64,000 nucleotides of DNA from Spirochaeta cellobiosiphila DSM 17781 (GCF_000426705.1 NZ_KE384555.1:62001-126000), one strand, 5' to 3'. Shown: positions 25,501-34,339, numbered from the stretch's first letter. Translations and numbers: made by a program. The notes: generated by a model not told the origin, from the letters alone.

Positions 25501-26979
25501 CTCAAAAGCCTTGTTCTCAATATCACTTAAAGGAATACCTAAATTACTGGCAAAGTTTTCCAGAAAGGAACCACAACCTGCAGAACAGGCTTCATTAAGA
25601 GTGATACCCGTAACAACCCCTTCAGATATGGTAATGGCTTTCATATCCTGCCCACCGATATCCAGAACAAAAGAAGCTTCCGGGACATGTTTCAAAGCGG
25701 CTTCTGCATGGGCAACAGTCTCAACGGTATGGTAATCCGCACCAAAGGCTTTAGCGAATAATCCTTCTCCATAACCTGTTGTTCCAAGGCCGAGGACTTC
25801 TAAAGTGACTCCCCTATCAGCATAATACTGCTGCTTTTGAAGAAGAGCCTCTTTGACTACTTTTAGAGGTTCCCCTTTGTTAGAAGAATAAAAAGCATCT
25901 ACCACTTCTTCATCAGGAGTCATAAAGATGAACTTACTAGTGGTAGATCCGCCGTCAATACCGACATAGACTTGTAGTGTATCTCCTGCCTTTAGATCAG
26001 GAGGAGTGATTTGAGGAAGTTGATTCTGCTCAACAAAGGTATCCAATTCTTTTTGATTATCAAAGAAAGGTATGGCCTCAAAGTTATCACTTGTCTTTTC
26101 CCTTTTAACAGGATTGGCCAGGGTATCTATCCCTTTCTGTATATCAAAGGTTTGTTCTTGATCGATAAAGAGACTCTTCATACTCAAGGCAGAACCAAAA
26201 GCCATAAAGACTTCCGGATTAACAGGAATAAGAACTTCATCCTCTTCTAAGCCTAAACGCTCTTTGAATACCCGAATAAGGGTGGGGTTAAAAGTTAAAG
26301 GCCCCCCAACAAAGAGAACAGGAGGATGAATCTCCAATCCCTGAGCTAGACCACCAATGGTCTGCTTAGCTATAGCATGGAATGTGGATAAAGCAATATC
26401 AGCTTTAGACACCCCTTGATTTAAGAGGGGTTGAATATCTGTTTTAGCAAAAACCCCACATCGACCGGATATATCATAGACATCTTTCCCCTGAGAGGCA
26501 TGTTGTTCGAACTCTTCTACAGGGACCTGAAGGATTTTAGCGACCTCATCAATAAAAGCACCAGTTCCCCCAGCACAGGAACCATTCATTCTCATATCAG
26601 AGGCAATGAGTTTACCAGTGGCCTCATCATGGTGAAAATAAATGATCTTTGCGTCCTGTCCCCCCAGCTCCACAGCTACACTGGTGTTCTGATGTTTTTC
26701 TCTTACAGCCAGAGCATTGGATACAACTTCCTGGATAAAGAATACACCCAGATCATCAGCAATATCCCGCCCACCAGAGCCGCAGATAGCCATTTGAAAG
26801 GACTCGTTAGGGAAAGCTTCTTTTATTTCCTTTAATAAGACATTTACAGAATTCCTTTGATGGGCATGATGACGCAGATAGTTATGGTATAGGATAGATT
26901 CTGTATCTGGCTCCATGACAACCGCTTTAACTGTTGTAGAACCTACATCTAAACCTATGTACAGCTTGTTTTTACTCAT
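22588..26979 (-). CDS. 2-hydroxyacyl-CoA dehydratase activase/DUF2229-type giant protein
   Basis: This is about 1463 residues. Two tandem BadF/BcrA-type ASKHA ATPase domains come first (GLDVGSTTVKAV near residue 7 and YVGIDGGSTTSKFIFM near 330). Each has its cysteine-containing switch (SCAGGTGAFIDE; EACSAGCGSFLENF). A Cys-rich segment (CNYCSNNCSR, GNRCERGE) follows, then DUF2229 and HgdB-like dehydratase regions with further cysteines. Activases use ATP to push an electron from a [4Fe-4S] cluster into dehydratases. In this fused form, common in anaerobes, the substrate is unknown. ATG 26979 has AAGGAAG upstream; the frame opens at 27042. It is coupled to the thioesterase. Confidence 0.85.
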   Translation of the reverse strand: MSKNKLYIGLDVGSTTVKAVVMEPDTESILYHNYLRHHAHQRNSVNVLLKEIKEAFPNESFQMAICGSGGRDIADDLGVFFIQEVVSNALAVREKHQNTSVAVELGGQDAKIIYFHHDEATGKLIASDMRMNGSCAGGTGAFIDEVAKILQVPVEEFEQHASQGKDVYDISGRCGVFAKTDIQPLLNQGVSKADIALSTFHAIAKQTIGGLAQGLEIHPPVLFVGGPLTFNPTLIRVFKERLGLEEDEVLIPVNPEVFMAFGSALSMKSLFIDQEQTFDIQKGIDTLANPVKREKTSDNFEAIPFFDNQKELDTFVEQNQLPQITPPDLKAGDTLQVYVGIDGGSTTSKFIFMTPDEEVVDAFYSSNKGEPLKVVKEALLQKQQYYADRGVTLEVLGLGTTGYGEGLFAKAFGADYHTVETVAHAEAALKHVPEASFVLDIGGQDMKAITISEGVVTGITLNEACSAGCGSFLENFASNLGIPLSDIENKAFESKSPSRLGSRCTVFMNSSIITEQKNGKSPSDIVAGLCKSIIENVFTKVIRINNFDLLGNTIVVQGGTFKNRAVLRALEMYTNKRVVRAPYPGEMGAIGIALLTKQRQQGRPSTFIGFDNLHEFGFTQKSGIICNYCSNNCSRTLITFPSGEIFVTGNRCERGEVIGDSAEDKQKVKDLAKKLRKTTNLDEYRRRLLFKDYEIKQLSQPKDITLGIPRVLEFWSSMPFWNAFLRSLGFKIQLSAPSSMKRFEEGLPTIPSDTVCFPAKLVHGHILDLIDKKVDRIFFPMMNRMAPEVKNVQSEHVCAVVKGYPLVIRENLEPQTKYGVTFDTPLFHWLDDRTRLLQLQDYFSQTFGLKKEDIAAAVTIGQKALDTFHEELVLQGQEVLASLEGSNDFAVLMAGRPYHTDNLINHDLANQFRNMGIPVLTIDSLPGIWEKELNVTRAELTNNFHVRMMAAAKYAATHPNLEYVQIVSFGCGHDAVITDEITRLLKDGGDKDPLVLKMDESDVAGPLAIRVKSFVESIRTKRKKVGPPTPKAFKDPYEVKFHKEDVKEKVILVPNVSEAFGILISSVIRKQGYRVESMPLAGDNALRLGKKYVHNDMCFPAQINIGEFLDYIEKSDYSPDEVVLGLAKDQCDCRLAHYATAARRALDEAGYPQVPIITTDRDTKNMHPGFNLNPLFDYNMAWGLVMMDNLEDLRHKIRPYEKTAGQTDKVFIEQVKIISSALEKKGVRGALKAFRKSIGILEKVPHDRSEPYPKVFIIGEYLLNYHPASNYNIEYYLEKNGMEVIMPRMIDIFRREFVKQKAEAHNYHVKYPVMDWMMVNISDKMIQFVNDKIDKICRQESEIITPYTDLYEIARLSDPLVDRIFTSGEGWLIPGEISHHAQHGVSSFVIMQPFGCLPNHITGRGIVKSLKKKFPDSQILSLDFDPDTSFANIENRLQMLVMGAKERVQEEKKKQIEKEGIEV

Positions 26980-27092
26980 TTTATACTTCCTTAAAAGGAA
27001 AATTGAGGAGAAACTAAAATAATTCCTCCTCCTTTTAGTCAACTTTTAACTTAGGATTTTTTCTCAATAATATCAATGAGTCGACCTTTAAT

Positions 27093-28838
27093 TTAATATT
27101 TTTTCAACCATTCACTAAAGTCTTTGGATAACTTTTGCCCATTCCCCTGTGTGGAAGAAGAGATCACTTCATCCCCGTGACACAAAGTAATATTTCCCTC
27201 TAGAACCGAAGCTTCTGTCCTTTGAGAATCCCTGTGAGGAGTAGCTTTTCCATTGATGTTATCAATGATGTATTGAGAACTAAGGGGTTCTTCCGTAACG
27301 GCTTCAATCAATTGTTCAAAGCCTTTACTACTTCCCCAGAACCAAAGCTTATCTCTAAGACGTTCCCCAACAGCAGGATTATCAACTACATAGGGTAAAT
27401 TCTCATAGAAATAATGCCTTTGTTGATGTACAGCTATCTCCGCAAGAACATAACCATGATAAGTACAACTGGCATCAGCTGTAAGAAGGTGGGGAACAGC
27501 GAAGGTAGGTCGGAAGCATAGTTCGCCTCCAAACATTTCCCTTTCAGCCTCTTCGATTACCCTATGTACATAGTCAGGACTTAGCTTATCCTCAGGAATT
27601 TCATAAAGGGCTTTCTCTGCGTAACAGATAGTCATGAGGCTTAGCATCGCAACAGGCAAGGTACGAATCTTTTCCTTTTGAATCTTTGCAATTTGCTCTT
27701 CTGTGATAGAAACGCCCTCTAGTGTCTTGCCATATACACGAAGCCAATTAGGATCGGTAATAAAGCTGTCAGCAAACATGGATTGGCTTTCCGCTAATGC
27801 TGCCGAAGTTGGGGGAAATTCCTGGCTAAAGACAGGAGCCTTCTGACGGACATTAGCAAAATGTGCTGCATGTCCTCCTTCGTGGAAGAGGGTTTCTATG
27901 GCTTTTAAACCGGAACCAGCCTGTCCTGGTAAGGCATTGGCTGTGAAATTAATACGGGCAGGAACCCATCCCTTGGGACCCACATAGGGAGGAAGGGGGG
28001 CATGCATAAAACCATTAGAATATTTTTCATCCCTGGCTATAAGGTCAATGTTGATCTGGGCACCGGCAAAACCATATCCCATTCTACTAAAAGATTGTCC
28101 CCACACATCCAGGGAGGTCTCTAAAGGAACAAAGGGATCGATAAGGTTGTTGAGCTCTCCCATATTTTCGTAAGCCATATTCCATGCCGTCCTGGGACTG
28201 AGATGCTTAATAGCCGCTTCCTTAAGAGAATCTAAATAATGAAAGATTTGATCTTTACTCATTCCTTCATACATTTGGCTCTTGTAATCATAATAATCGG
28301 AGTACCCCAGTAAACGAGCCATTTGATTACGCTTCTTCACAACTTCAAGGAATCCAGCCTCATAATATTGATGCTCTAATGCTCGTAGAGCTTCCCAGGA
28401 AGCCTTTCTCACTTCTTCACTAGGATCGGTTTTAACAAGAACGAGAAGCTTACTAACGGGATAGCTTTCTTCCCGGCCTGTCCTAGGATTGACGAATTGG
28501 GCCTTATAGTTTTTCCGTACTTTTAGAAGCCTCTCGACCATAGGAAGTAATTCCTTTGTGATAGCAAGAGCCCTGGGATGATCGATCCGATTAACTTGAA
28601 AGAATTTCTTCCAACCTTCCAAGACAAATCTTTCGCTATCTTCCAAATTATGATTAAGGGCTTCCCTGATTTTATCCAACCATTGGGGATCGTTCACAAA
28701 GTCGAGGTATTCCTCTTCTTTTTGTTCAAGTGTGCCCTCTACATAAGAACTAAGTCCCATGTAGGACTCCCAAAAAGCTTCCTCTTTGGGAGTATGGTAG
28801 GATAAATAGGTTTGAGTTATTTGTTCATTTAATGTCAT
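27093..28838 (-). CDS. M3-family zinc metallopeptidase (oligoendopeptidase type)
   Basis: This is a 581-residue, mostly helical peptidase. The zinc motif HEGGHAAHF (HExxH) lies in ETLFHEGGHAAHFANV, with downstream LAESQSMFADSF supplying the third ligand region. Tyr/His residues of the M3 fold follow near HGYVLAEIAVHQQ. The length and N-terminal coiled helices suit PepF/thimet-type oligopeptidases, which clip short peptides in the cytosol. No signal peptide is seen. It lies between the alarmone synthetase and the dehydratase genes on the same strand, with gaps of about 50 and 110 bases, so cotranscription is possible. Confidence 0.85.
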   Translation of the reverse strand: MTLNEQITQTYLSYHTPKEEAFWESYMGLSSYVEGTLEQKEEEYLDFVNDPQWLDKIREALNHNLEDSERFVLEGWKKFFQVNRIDHPRALAITKELLPMVERLLKVRKNYKAQFVNPRTGREESYPVSKLLVLVKTDPSEEVRKASWEALRALEHQYYEAGFLEVVKKRNQMARLLGYSDYYDYKSQMYEGMSKDQIFHYLDSLKEAAIKHLSPRTAWNMAYENMGELNNLIDPFVPLETSLDVWGQSFSRMGYGFAGAQINIDLIARDEKYSNGFMHAPLPPYVGPKGWVPARINFTANALPGQAGSGLKAIETLFHEGGHAAHFANVRQKAPVFSQEFPPTSAALAESQSMFADSFITDPNWLRVYGKTLEGVSITEEQIAKIQKEKIRTLPVAMLSLMTICYAEKALYEIPEDKLSPDYVHRVIEEAEREMFGGELCFRPTFAVPHLLTADASCTYHGYVLAEIAVHQQRHYFYENLPYVVDNPAVGERLRDKLWFWGSSKGFEQLIEAVTEEPLSSQYIIDNINGKATPHRDSQRTEASVLEGNITLCHGDEVISSSTQGNGQKLSKDFSEWLKKY

Positions 28839-28888
28839 GTTGTCTAATGTAATGTGTGTCCTGGTAAAGATCCATACTTTTTCCTTGA

Positions 28889-30016
28889 TTAGGACTTTTT
28901 CGGTTCCACAAATTCAATCTGGTTCATTAAGTTTTTCACATGACCATCTGATAAAAATCGGTTAAGCTTCTCTGGATTACCCAGTATCTGAAACAATTCC
29001 TTCTGAGCATTCTCCATAATAGCAAAGTCTTCCTCGGACACTTCAATGGGCTGGAAACCTTCTGATTGAACGATTTTCTCCAATTGATGGCTTAGGTTCT
29101 TGAACAGGGGCGAATCCATAAAGGAATCTAACCAGAGATATTCCTGTTTTGGTTTTTTAATATTCTGCTTCGTACCTTCGAGAGCATCCAAACTGTTCGT
29201 CAAGCTTTGAAGTTGATTTTCATCCAAAGTTAGTTGATTGATCTGTTGGCGAAGGCTGTCAATGATTTGGTTTTTACTTTCGATCTCCTGTTGATGGGAA
29301 GCCTCAACTTGATCATTGTAGGTTTTAAAATAACGCATGTAGGTTCCCAGTTCGTCTGCATCACCAGCCAAGCGATTAAGAATGGATGATAGACGGACGA
29401 GCATATCCTTATCCTTATGATAGGGATAGCGGACAACATGATCGATTTCTCCCCAAGCTTCTTCAAATATAGTGCGTACCTGGACTTCCACCTTGAGTTT
29501 TTCTTTGCCCAATCCTGCTTCAATAAGGTAGTGAACAGAACGATACCCAAAGGGATGTTCCTCTACTTCACAGTCCTTTTCCTTATAGTACTCGATGATT
29601 CTGGGAGAATCCCCATGCCGGACATAGGCCTTTGGAGGTTCAGCAAGATTCCAACTATCCATCATAAACTCATGGATAGCGCTCCAATCTTCCTTAAATA
29701 AATGTAAAGCTCTAACTCCCACAAGGTCAGTGATTTGTTCTTGATAGTTATCGATTCTAATTCGACGACAGGGATCAGCAATAGTCTTACGAATGATTTT
29801 CTCTATGAGATGTTCATTGTCCTTTACCCTGTAATTAATGGAATGAACGTTTTTACACTTGAGAATACTTTCTACGGCGAACTTGCCCACAGCGGCTAAA
29901 TCAGGTTTGATTGTATCGTAATGGGTGCTGATAGCCAGAAGATCTTCCCACTTTAGTCCGCTTTGATCAAATTTGAGTGGGTTTATATTGAATTTCTTAA
30001 AAAAGTCTTGTTGCAT
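28889..30016 (-). CDS. RelA/SpoT-domain (p)ppGpp synthetase-like protein
   Basis: This is 375 residues. Positions about 60-230 form a RelA/SpoT nucleotidyltransferase domain: RIRIDNYQEQITDLVGVRALHLF, HPFGYRSVHYLIE and VEVQVRTIFEEAWGEIDHVV are the conserved synthetase motifs. There is no HD hydrolase, TGS or ACT domain, so it is not a full RelA. The C-terminal about 140 residues include a likely coiled coil (NQIIDSLRQQINQLT) and an acidic tail. It resembles small alarmone synthetases with an extra C-terminal domain, making pppGpp/ppGpp from GTP/GDP and ATP. What regulates it is not evident. Confidence 0.8.
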   Translation of the reverse strand: MQQDFFKKFNINPLKFDQSGLKWEDLLAISTHYDTIKPDLAAVGKFAVESILKCKNVHSINYRVKDNEHLIEKIIRKTIADPCRRIRIDNYQEQITDLVGVRALHLFKEDWSAIHEFMMDSWNLAEPPKAYVRHGDSPRIIEYYKEKDCEVEEHPFGYRSVHYLIEAGLGKEKLKVEVQVRTIFEEAWGEIDHVVRYPYHKDKDMLVRLSSILNRLAGDADELGTYMRYFKTYNDQVEASHQQEIESKNQIIDSLRQQINQLTLDENQLQSLTNSLDALEGTKQNIKKPKQEYLWLDSFMDSPLFKNLSHQLEKIVQSEGFQPIEVSEEDFAIMENAQKELFQILGNPEKLNRFLSDGHVKNLMNQIEFVEPKKS

Positions 30017-30215
30017 TATCTTCCCTTTTTATGTGCTGGGTCTTCTACCTGAATATACACATTAATAACGCAAATGTTTCAATAATCCTGCCTTTCCCGT
30101 GCAAGACTCAAGGCTCCCCTTCTCTTTTTTTTCAGAATCATTGTTAAAAAGCTGAACCGTGCTAAATTACTAACCAACCAGTCATTTATGAATTATGTAA
30201 GTAAAGGAGTATGAA

Positions 30216-30872
30216 TTGAGAAACAAAATGGTAGGCATATTAAGCCTTTTAACCCTGACCAGCATTATAGTCATGGCGGGATGTAGTGAAGCAAGCGCTG
30301 GAGGAGGTGGTTCTTCTGATGGATATTCCGAGGAAAATGGTTCTTCTGATGGATATTCCGAGGAAGACGGTTCTTCTGATGGATATTCCGTGGGAGATAC
30401 AGGCCCAGCAGGGGGTGTTATCTTCTATGTAGCAGCGGATAATTCTGCAGGATGGCAGTATTTGGAGGCAGCCCCAAGTGATATTGGTTCATCTGTTGTT
30501 ACTTGGGATTCAAGTACACCATCCCCAACAACCAGTGGGTTATCCTTTGATATGGGAAAAGGATTAGAAAATACAACATTAATCATAGCATCCTATAATT
30601 CCAATAATTTAGGAAATACAACTTTTCTAGCCAAAACTTGTAATAATCTTAGTATCAATGGTTACTCAGACTGGTTCCTACCTTCATTATATGAGATGAA
30701 AGAAATCTATAAAAACAAGTCTGCTCTTAGTAATTTATCGAGCTCTGGACGTTATTGGGTATCATCGGATTATGGTTCTACTGAGGCCCGATACATTGAC
30801 ATGTCAAATGGAAGCAATGGACTAATCAATCAAGCTAGCGCAGGTAGAGCCAGAGCTGTACGACGTTTTTAA
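30216..30872 (+). CDS. DUF1566 lipoprotein with tandem Gly-Ser repeats
   Basis: This is a 218-residue protein. A lipoprotein signal (IIVMAGCS) is followed by a linker made of three near-identical 10-residue units (GSSDGYSEEN/D, last GSSDGYSVGD). A DUF1566/Lcl_C domain follows (DTGPAGGVIFYVA, WYL-like WFLPSLYEM, RYWVSSDY, RARAVRRF). The start is TTG at 30216: GGAG lies 6 bases upstream, and the nearer ATG at 30211 stops after two codons. It is probably a surface protein; DUF1566 domains are common in spirochaete and proteobacterial surface proteins of unknown function. Confidence 0.8.
   Translation: MRNKMVGILSLLTLTSIIVMAGCSEASAGGGGSSDGYSEENGSSDGYSEEDGSSDGYSVGDTGPAGGVIFYVAADNSAGWQYLEAAPSDIGSSVVTWDSSTPSPTTSGLSFDMGKGLENTTLIIASYNSNNLGNTTFLAKTCNNLSINGYSDWFLPSLYEMKEIYKNKSALSNLSSSGRYWVSSDYGSTEARYIDMSNGSNGLINQASAGRARAVRRF
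30309..30398 (+). repeat. Three tandem 30-bp repeats inside the DUF1566 lipoprotein gene
   Basis: Three head-to-tail 30-base units begin GGTTCTTCTGATGGATATTC and differ only in the last bases of each unit. The repeat length is a multiple of three, so copy-number changes would lengthen or shorten the linker without a frameshift. Confidence 0.9.
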
Positions 30873-30881
30873 GATTTAAGC

Positions 30882-30919
30882 AGATATCCCTCCTTCTTTT
30901 TTAAGAGGGATATCTTTTT
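30882..30919 (+). terminator. Terminator after the DUF1566 lipoprotein gene
   Basis: AGATATCCCTC and GAGGGATATCT form a perfect 11-bp stem with a T-rich loop, followed by a T-run. An A-containing flank would also allow some function for the convergent TPR gene. Confidence 0.8.
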
Positions 30920-30934
30920 ATACTCAGAAGAAAG

Positions 30935-31810
30935 CTACTGACTGATCCCTTGAATTCTTTTTTTCAATAGTTCTTTATGTTGAGAGTTTGTTGCGTTATC
31001 CAAAGCAGACTGATAATATTTTTTAGCCATTTCCTTTTCTCCCAAAGCTTCATAAACCAAGCCCATGTTGTACATCACAATATAGTCTTTTGGATTGATT
31101 TCAAGAGCACGATTATACATATTAATAGCTTTGTTCCTGTTTCCCAAATCATCATAAAAGTTTCCTGCAATGTTTAGGAATATTATGTTATCAGGATAAA
31201 GGGCTAATTCAGCATCGATAATTTTTTGTATATTGTTCTTATTGTTTACAGGATTTCTATTCATATACTGCAACCGATCTTTTACAGAAGAAACGAGGAC
31301 ATCCTCAACAGTTCGACCAATAGAAGATAGTGGCTTATTATTTGTCCATAGCCAGTTAGGTTGATCTTCTTTTTGTGTGTTCAACATTTTCAGAATGGAT
31401 TCTGTCATCAAATCTGTATCATGAATCAAATCCAACATGTAATTCTTACCAAGATAGATGTCGAGACGATAAGGTGCGAGGGTTAGAGCTTCGTCTAAAT
31501 AGCTGACAGCTTTGTGTATATCATCAACATCCCATATAACATGAAGATAGGCAGCATAGTATTTACCATCTTCAGGATTACGCCCCATTGAAGGATTCTC
31601 TTGCCTATTAACATTGCAATAATAATTACCATATCCGATAAGCATTTCAATATCATTTGGCTCAGCTTTCTCCCATTCCTTGAGAAGAACTAATCCTTCT
31701 TCATACCTTCCTTCACCGATTAATTCATTGAACTGTATTTGGTAATGAGATTGGCTGTATACAGTAACACCTAAGATTAAGAGATAGATCAAAAATAATT
31801 GTTTTTTCAA
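30935..31810 (-). CDS. Exported TPR-repeat protein
   Basis: This 291-residue protein has a signal peptide (ILGVTVYSQS). Helical TPR-type repeats follow, clearest in the C-terminal half: FLNIAGNFYDDLGNRNKAINMYNRALEINPKDYIVMYNMGLVYEALGEKEMAKKYYQSAL. Such repeats mediate protein contacts in the periplasm or at the membrane. The start is TTG at 31810 with AAGGAG upstream. It stands alone, so no partner can be inferred. Confidence 0.78.
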   Translation of the reverse strand: MKKQLFLIYLLILGVTVYSQSHYQIQFNELIGEGRYEEGLVLLKEWEKAEPNDIEMLIGYGNYYCNVNRQENPSMGRNPEDGKYYAAYLHVIWDVDDIHKAVSYLDEALTLAPYRLDIYLGKNYMLDLIHDTDLMTESILKMLNTQKEDQPNWLWTNNKPLSSIGRTVEDVLVSSVKDRLQYMNRNPVNNKNNIQKIIDAELALYPDNIIFLNIAGNFYDDLGNRNKAINMYNRALEINPKDYIVMYNMGLVYEALGEKEMAKKYYQSALDNATNSQHKELLKKRIQGISQ

Positions 31811-32021
31811 TTTTATTTTCTCCTTTTTACAACTATTTACCTACCTTTTACATTATAATAGGCTACACGTAACAAATCCTGCCCTATTCCCGTATCATCT
31901 CCCCCTTTCTACCAAAGAATGAACGTTCTGATGAAAGACGGGATCATTAATCTTTAGCGCCCTACTTACTTCTATTGATACATAACAACATATACAGATA
32001 AAGCTAGTGGGAAAAACAATA
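31811..32021. other. Intergenic stretch upstream of the TPR gene
   Basis: The first about 50 bases hold the ribosome site and presumed promoter of the TPR gene. I see no ORF, tRNA or conserved RNA here. Together with the repeat array and terminator it makes up the 393-base gap before the TonB-dependent receptor gene. Confidence 0.4.
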
Positions 32022-32106
32022 TTAGAAAGGCCTTCTAAAACTTTTAGAAGGGCCTTCTAATATCTTTAGCTAGTCCTTCTAACTTTTTTAGAAGGGCCTT
32101 CTAACT
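32022..32106. repeat. Cluster of CCTTCTAA repeats forming hairpins
   Basis: CCTTCTAA occurs four times on the + strand and its complement TTAGAAGG or TTAGAAAGG three times within 85 bases. CCTTCTAAAA-C-TTTTAGAAGG is a perfect 10-bp inverted repeat, and CCTTCTAA-CTTTT-TTAGAAGG a second hairpin; each is followed by GCCTTCTAA. It lies between the 3' ends and promoters of two minus-strand genes. It may be a multi-site operator or an mRNA-stability hairpin pair; the role is unknown. Confidence 0.7.
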
Positions 32107-32163
32107 TTGATTCTTATGTTGAAAAGTGGAGAAAGCTGATAAGGACATGCAGGGAATAGGCAT

Positions 32164-32187
32164 AAAAAAGCCCCTCCAAAGAGGGAC
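32164..32187 (-). terminator. Terminator after the TonB-dependent receptor gene
   Basis: On the minus strand GTCCCTC-TTTG-GAGGGGC is followed by six T, a typical intrinsic terminator 17 bases beyond the receptor stop codon. Confidence 0.85.
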
Positions 32188-32203
32188 TGTAATGTTTTAC
32201 TGA

Positions 32204-34339
32204 TTAGAAAGATAGGTGACTTTGAAGGAGGACTCTTCGGCCTTCACCGTAGAATATATAATCACCTTCACCGGCATAGTAGGTCGTATCCAATAGGTTA
32301 GTAACAGAGAGATTGAGTCCCCAATTATCCCTATTATAATGCAGAGAAGCATCATATAAGGTGTATCCAGGGATTTCTAATTTATTGGCAGTATCTGCAA
32401 AAGTTTCACTTTGATATCTAATACCACCACCAAATCCTACACCTTTAAAAGTACCCGATTGAAAAGTGTATTTGGGATAAAGGGAAGCTATTACCTCAGG
32501 GGCAAATAAGGGACGATTTTCTTCTATACTAGAATCCTTATCTTTAACAATCACAATGTCCTGTAAAGTTAGTGCTGCTGTTAAGTCCAAGCCCATTAAC
32601 GGACTTACCTTAGCATCCACTTCCCACCCTCTAGACCGGACTTCACCATTACGGACATATTTTGTCCCGATCTTTTGAAGAGTGTCTCTTTTTGTTATTT
32701 GATAAAGGGATGTCGTTAAGAAGGTATTAAAAATATCAGATTTATACTTTAATCCTGCTTCATATTGTTCACCAGTTTCCGGGATTAATGCCTCATCATC
32801 AGCGGCAGGAACCATTTGTGGATTAAAGAATCTATTTGCACTGATATAAGGATTAATACCCCACTTACTTTGGTATATTAAACCAGCTTTGCCACTAAAG
32901 GCCTGATCCAGAGTATTAGCGTTATCCCGTGTACTTCTGTTCTCATAATCAATACCAAAAAGATCATAACGGCCATTAACTGTCGTTAAGAATCCATAAC
33001 CTAAATCCATTTGATCCTGTAAATAGAAACCAAGTTTATTCAAATAGAATAAATCTTTTTCTACTCTTTCAACATCTGTATTATTGGTATAAACGGGATT
33101 ATCGACATTCAATGGATCAGCTGCAGCGTAATTTTGAGCTGCATCATGATTATAATACTGATAATTTATGCCAGCCATTGCCTGATGAGAAATACTTCCT
33201 GTATTAAAATCAAAGAGGGCATTATTATCACTTTCAAGAATGAGGCTAAAAACGTCAATGTTATATCGTGCTCGATTAAGAACATTATCAGTATGATCTG
33301 TATCATACACAAAATCATATTTTTCCTGTCTGTGTAGATAAGCAAACCTTGTGTGAGAATGAAGCACCAGATGATCATTGAGGACTTGCTCTCCTTCGAT
33401 ACCTGTAAGTACTTGATTATTAAGAAACAGATCTTCATCAGGATCACCGGCGGTATATAAATCGCGAGGGATATAACCATAGGAAGCTTTCTTCACAGTT
33501 CCTACATAAGGAAAGAATCCATTTCCATGATTCTGATTATCATATTGATAACTACCATACAACTGAACACGGGTACGATCAGTTGGTTGATATAGTAGAC
33601 TGGGCGCCACTAAACCTCTAAAGTTATAGGCATATTCAACCTGGGTGTTACCCCCTTTGATTTTTGTTACTAATCGATAACTCCAAGGACTATCAGCACC
33701 AAACGTATCTCCCATATCAAAAGCAACATACCCATTTGGATCTAGTGTCCCCCCTAGATCCAGCTTACGGATTCGTTGTCCATTGGCTCTTTTGCTGACA
33801 CTATTCACTAATCCACCGGGACTTGATCCACCATACAGAACAGAGGAAGGCCCCTTGAGAACCTCTATTCGTTCAGTCAAATAAGAATCAATCATGGGAA
33901 CGGCGAATCCAAAACTGAGCATCTGTAATCCGTCCAGATAGAGACCAGTCTCTCGGGCGTTGAAACCTCTCATATAAAACCATTCTGAATCCGTATCTGT
34001 ATAAGTCTGAGTAACAACACCAGCAGTGTATCTCAAAGCTTCATCAATCTTCTGAACACCCCGGTCCTTAAGCTCTTCCTCTCCAATAACAGAGATGGCT
34101 TGAGGTATTTCTTCGATAGGTGTAGCGACTTTTGCACCAGCACTTACTTCATTAGGGACATATCCGTCCATATCATTAGGATTGGTAATCCCATTATTAC
34201 TTTCCTGTTCTCCCTCAACAATGATGGTGGGAGCTTCTGATTCTGTGTCAGAATCTTCGGCCATCAAGGGACTTACGACACACAATAAGGTGCCAATAAC
34301 CATGATAGCCAAGCGAAAACGTTCTCGCCAAAAAGACAT
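32204..34339 (-). CDS. TonB-dependent outer-membrane receptor (siderophore type)
   Basis: This is 711 residues. A signal peptide ends near residue 27 (VVSPLMAEDS). A plug domain follows (about 70-180: ATPIEEIPQAISVIGEEELKDRGVQKIDEALRYTAGV and RIEVLKGPSSVLYGGSSPGGLVN). A 22-strand-type barrel ends in Phe (LLQSHLSF). The FhuA/FpvA-like siderophore-receptor signatures IPQAISV and GPSSVLYG suggest ferric siderophore uptake; the ligand is unknown. TIIVEG near residue 38 may be a TonB box. ACTAGGAGAG precedes the ATG. The gene is divergent from exbB-exbD-tonB, its likely energy supply. Confidence 0.9.
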   Translation of the reverse strand: MSFWRERFRLAIMVIGTLLCVVSPLMAEDSDTESEAPTIIVEGEQESNNGITNPNDMDGYVPNEVSAGAKVATPIEEIPQAISVIGEEELKDRGVQKIDEALRYTAGVVTQTYTDTDSEWFYMRGFNARETGLYLDGLQMLSFGFAVPMIDSYLTERIEVLKGPSSVLYGGSSPGGLVNSVSKRANGQRIRKLDLGGTLDPNGYVAFDMGDTFGADSPWSYRLVTKIKGGNTQVEYAYNFRGLVAPSLLYQPTDRTRVQLYGSYQYDNQNHGNGFFPYVGTVKKASYGYIPRDLYTAGDPDEDLFLNNQVLTGIEGEQVLNDHLVLHSHTRFAYLHRQEKYDFVYDTDHTDNVLNRARYNIDVFSLILESDNNALFDFNTGSISHQAMAGINYQYYNHDAAQNYAAADPLNVDNPVYTNNTDVERVEKDLFYLNKLGFYLQDQMDLGYGFLTTVNGRYDLFGIDYENRSTRDNANTLDQAFSGKAGLIYQSKWGINPYISANRFFNPQMVPAADDEALIPETGEQYEAGLKYKSDIFNTFLTTSLYQITKRDTLQKIGTKYVRNGEVRSRGWEVDAKVSPLMGLDLTAALTLQDIVIVKDKDSSIEENRPLFAPEVIASLYPKYTFQSGTFKGVGFGGGIRYQSETFADTANKLEIPGYTLYDASLHYNRDNWGLNLSVTNLLDTTYYAGEGDYIFYGEGRRVLLQSHLSF

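Noticed and set aside
24219-25735. Long open frames opposite the dehydratase/activase gene
   Set aside because: They are antisense to a strongly recognisable protein, lack ribosome sites and show no domain motifs.
30309-30398. Regular 30-bp repeats that might be a CRISPR array
   Set aside because: The units are directly adjacent with no spacers, are in frame, and encode a lipoprotein linker. No cas gene is present.
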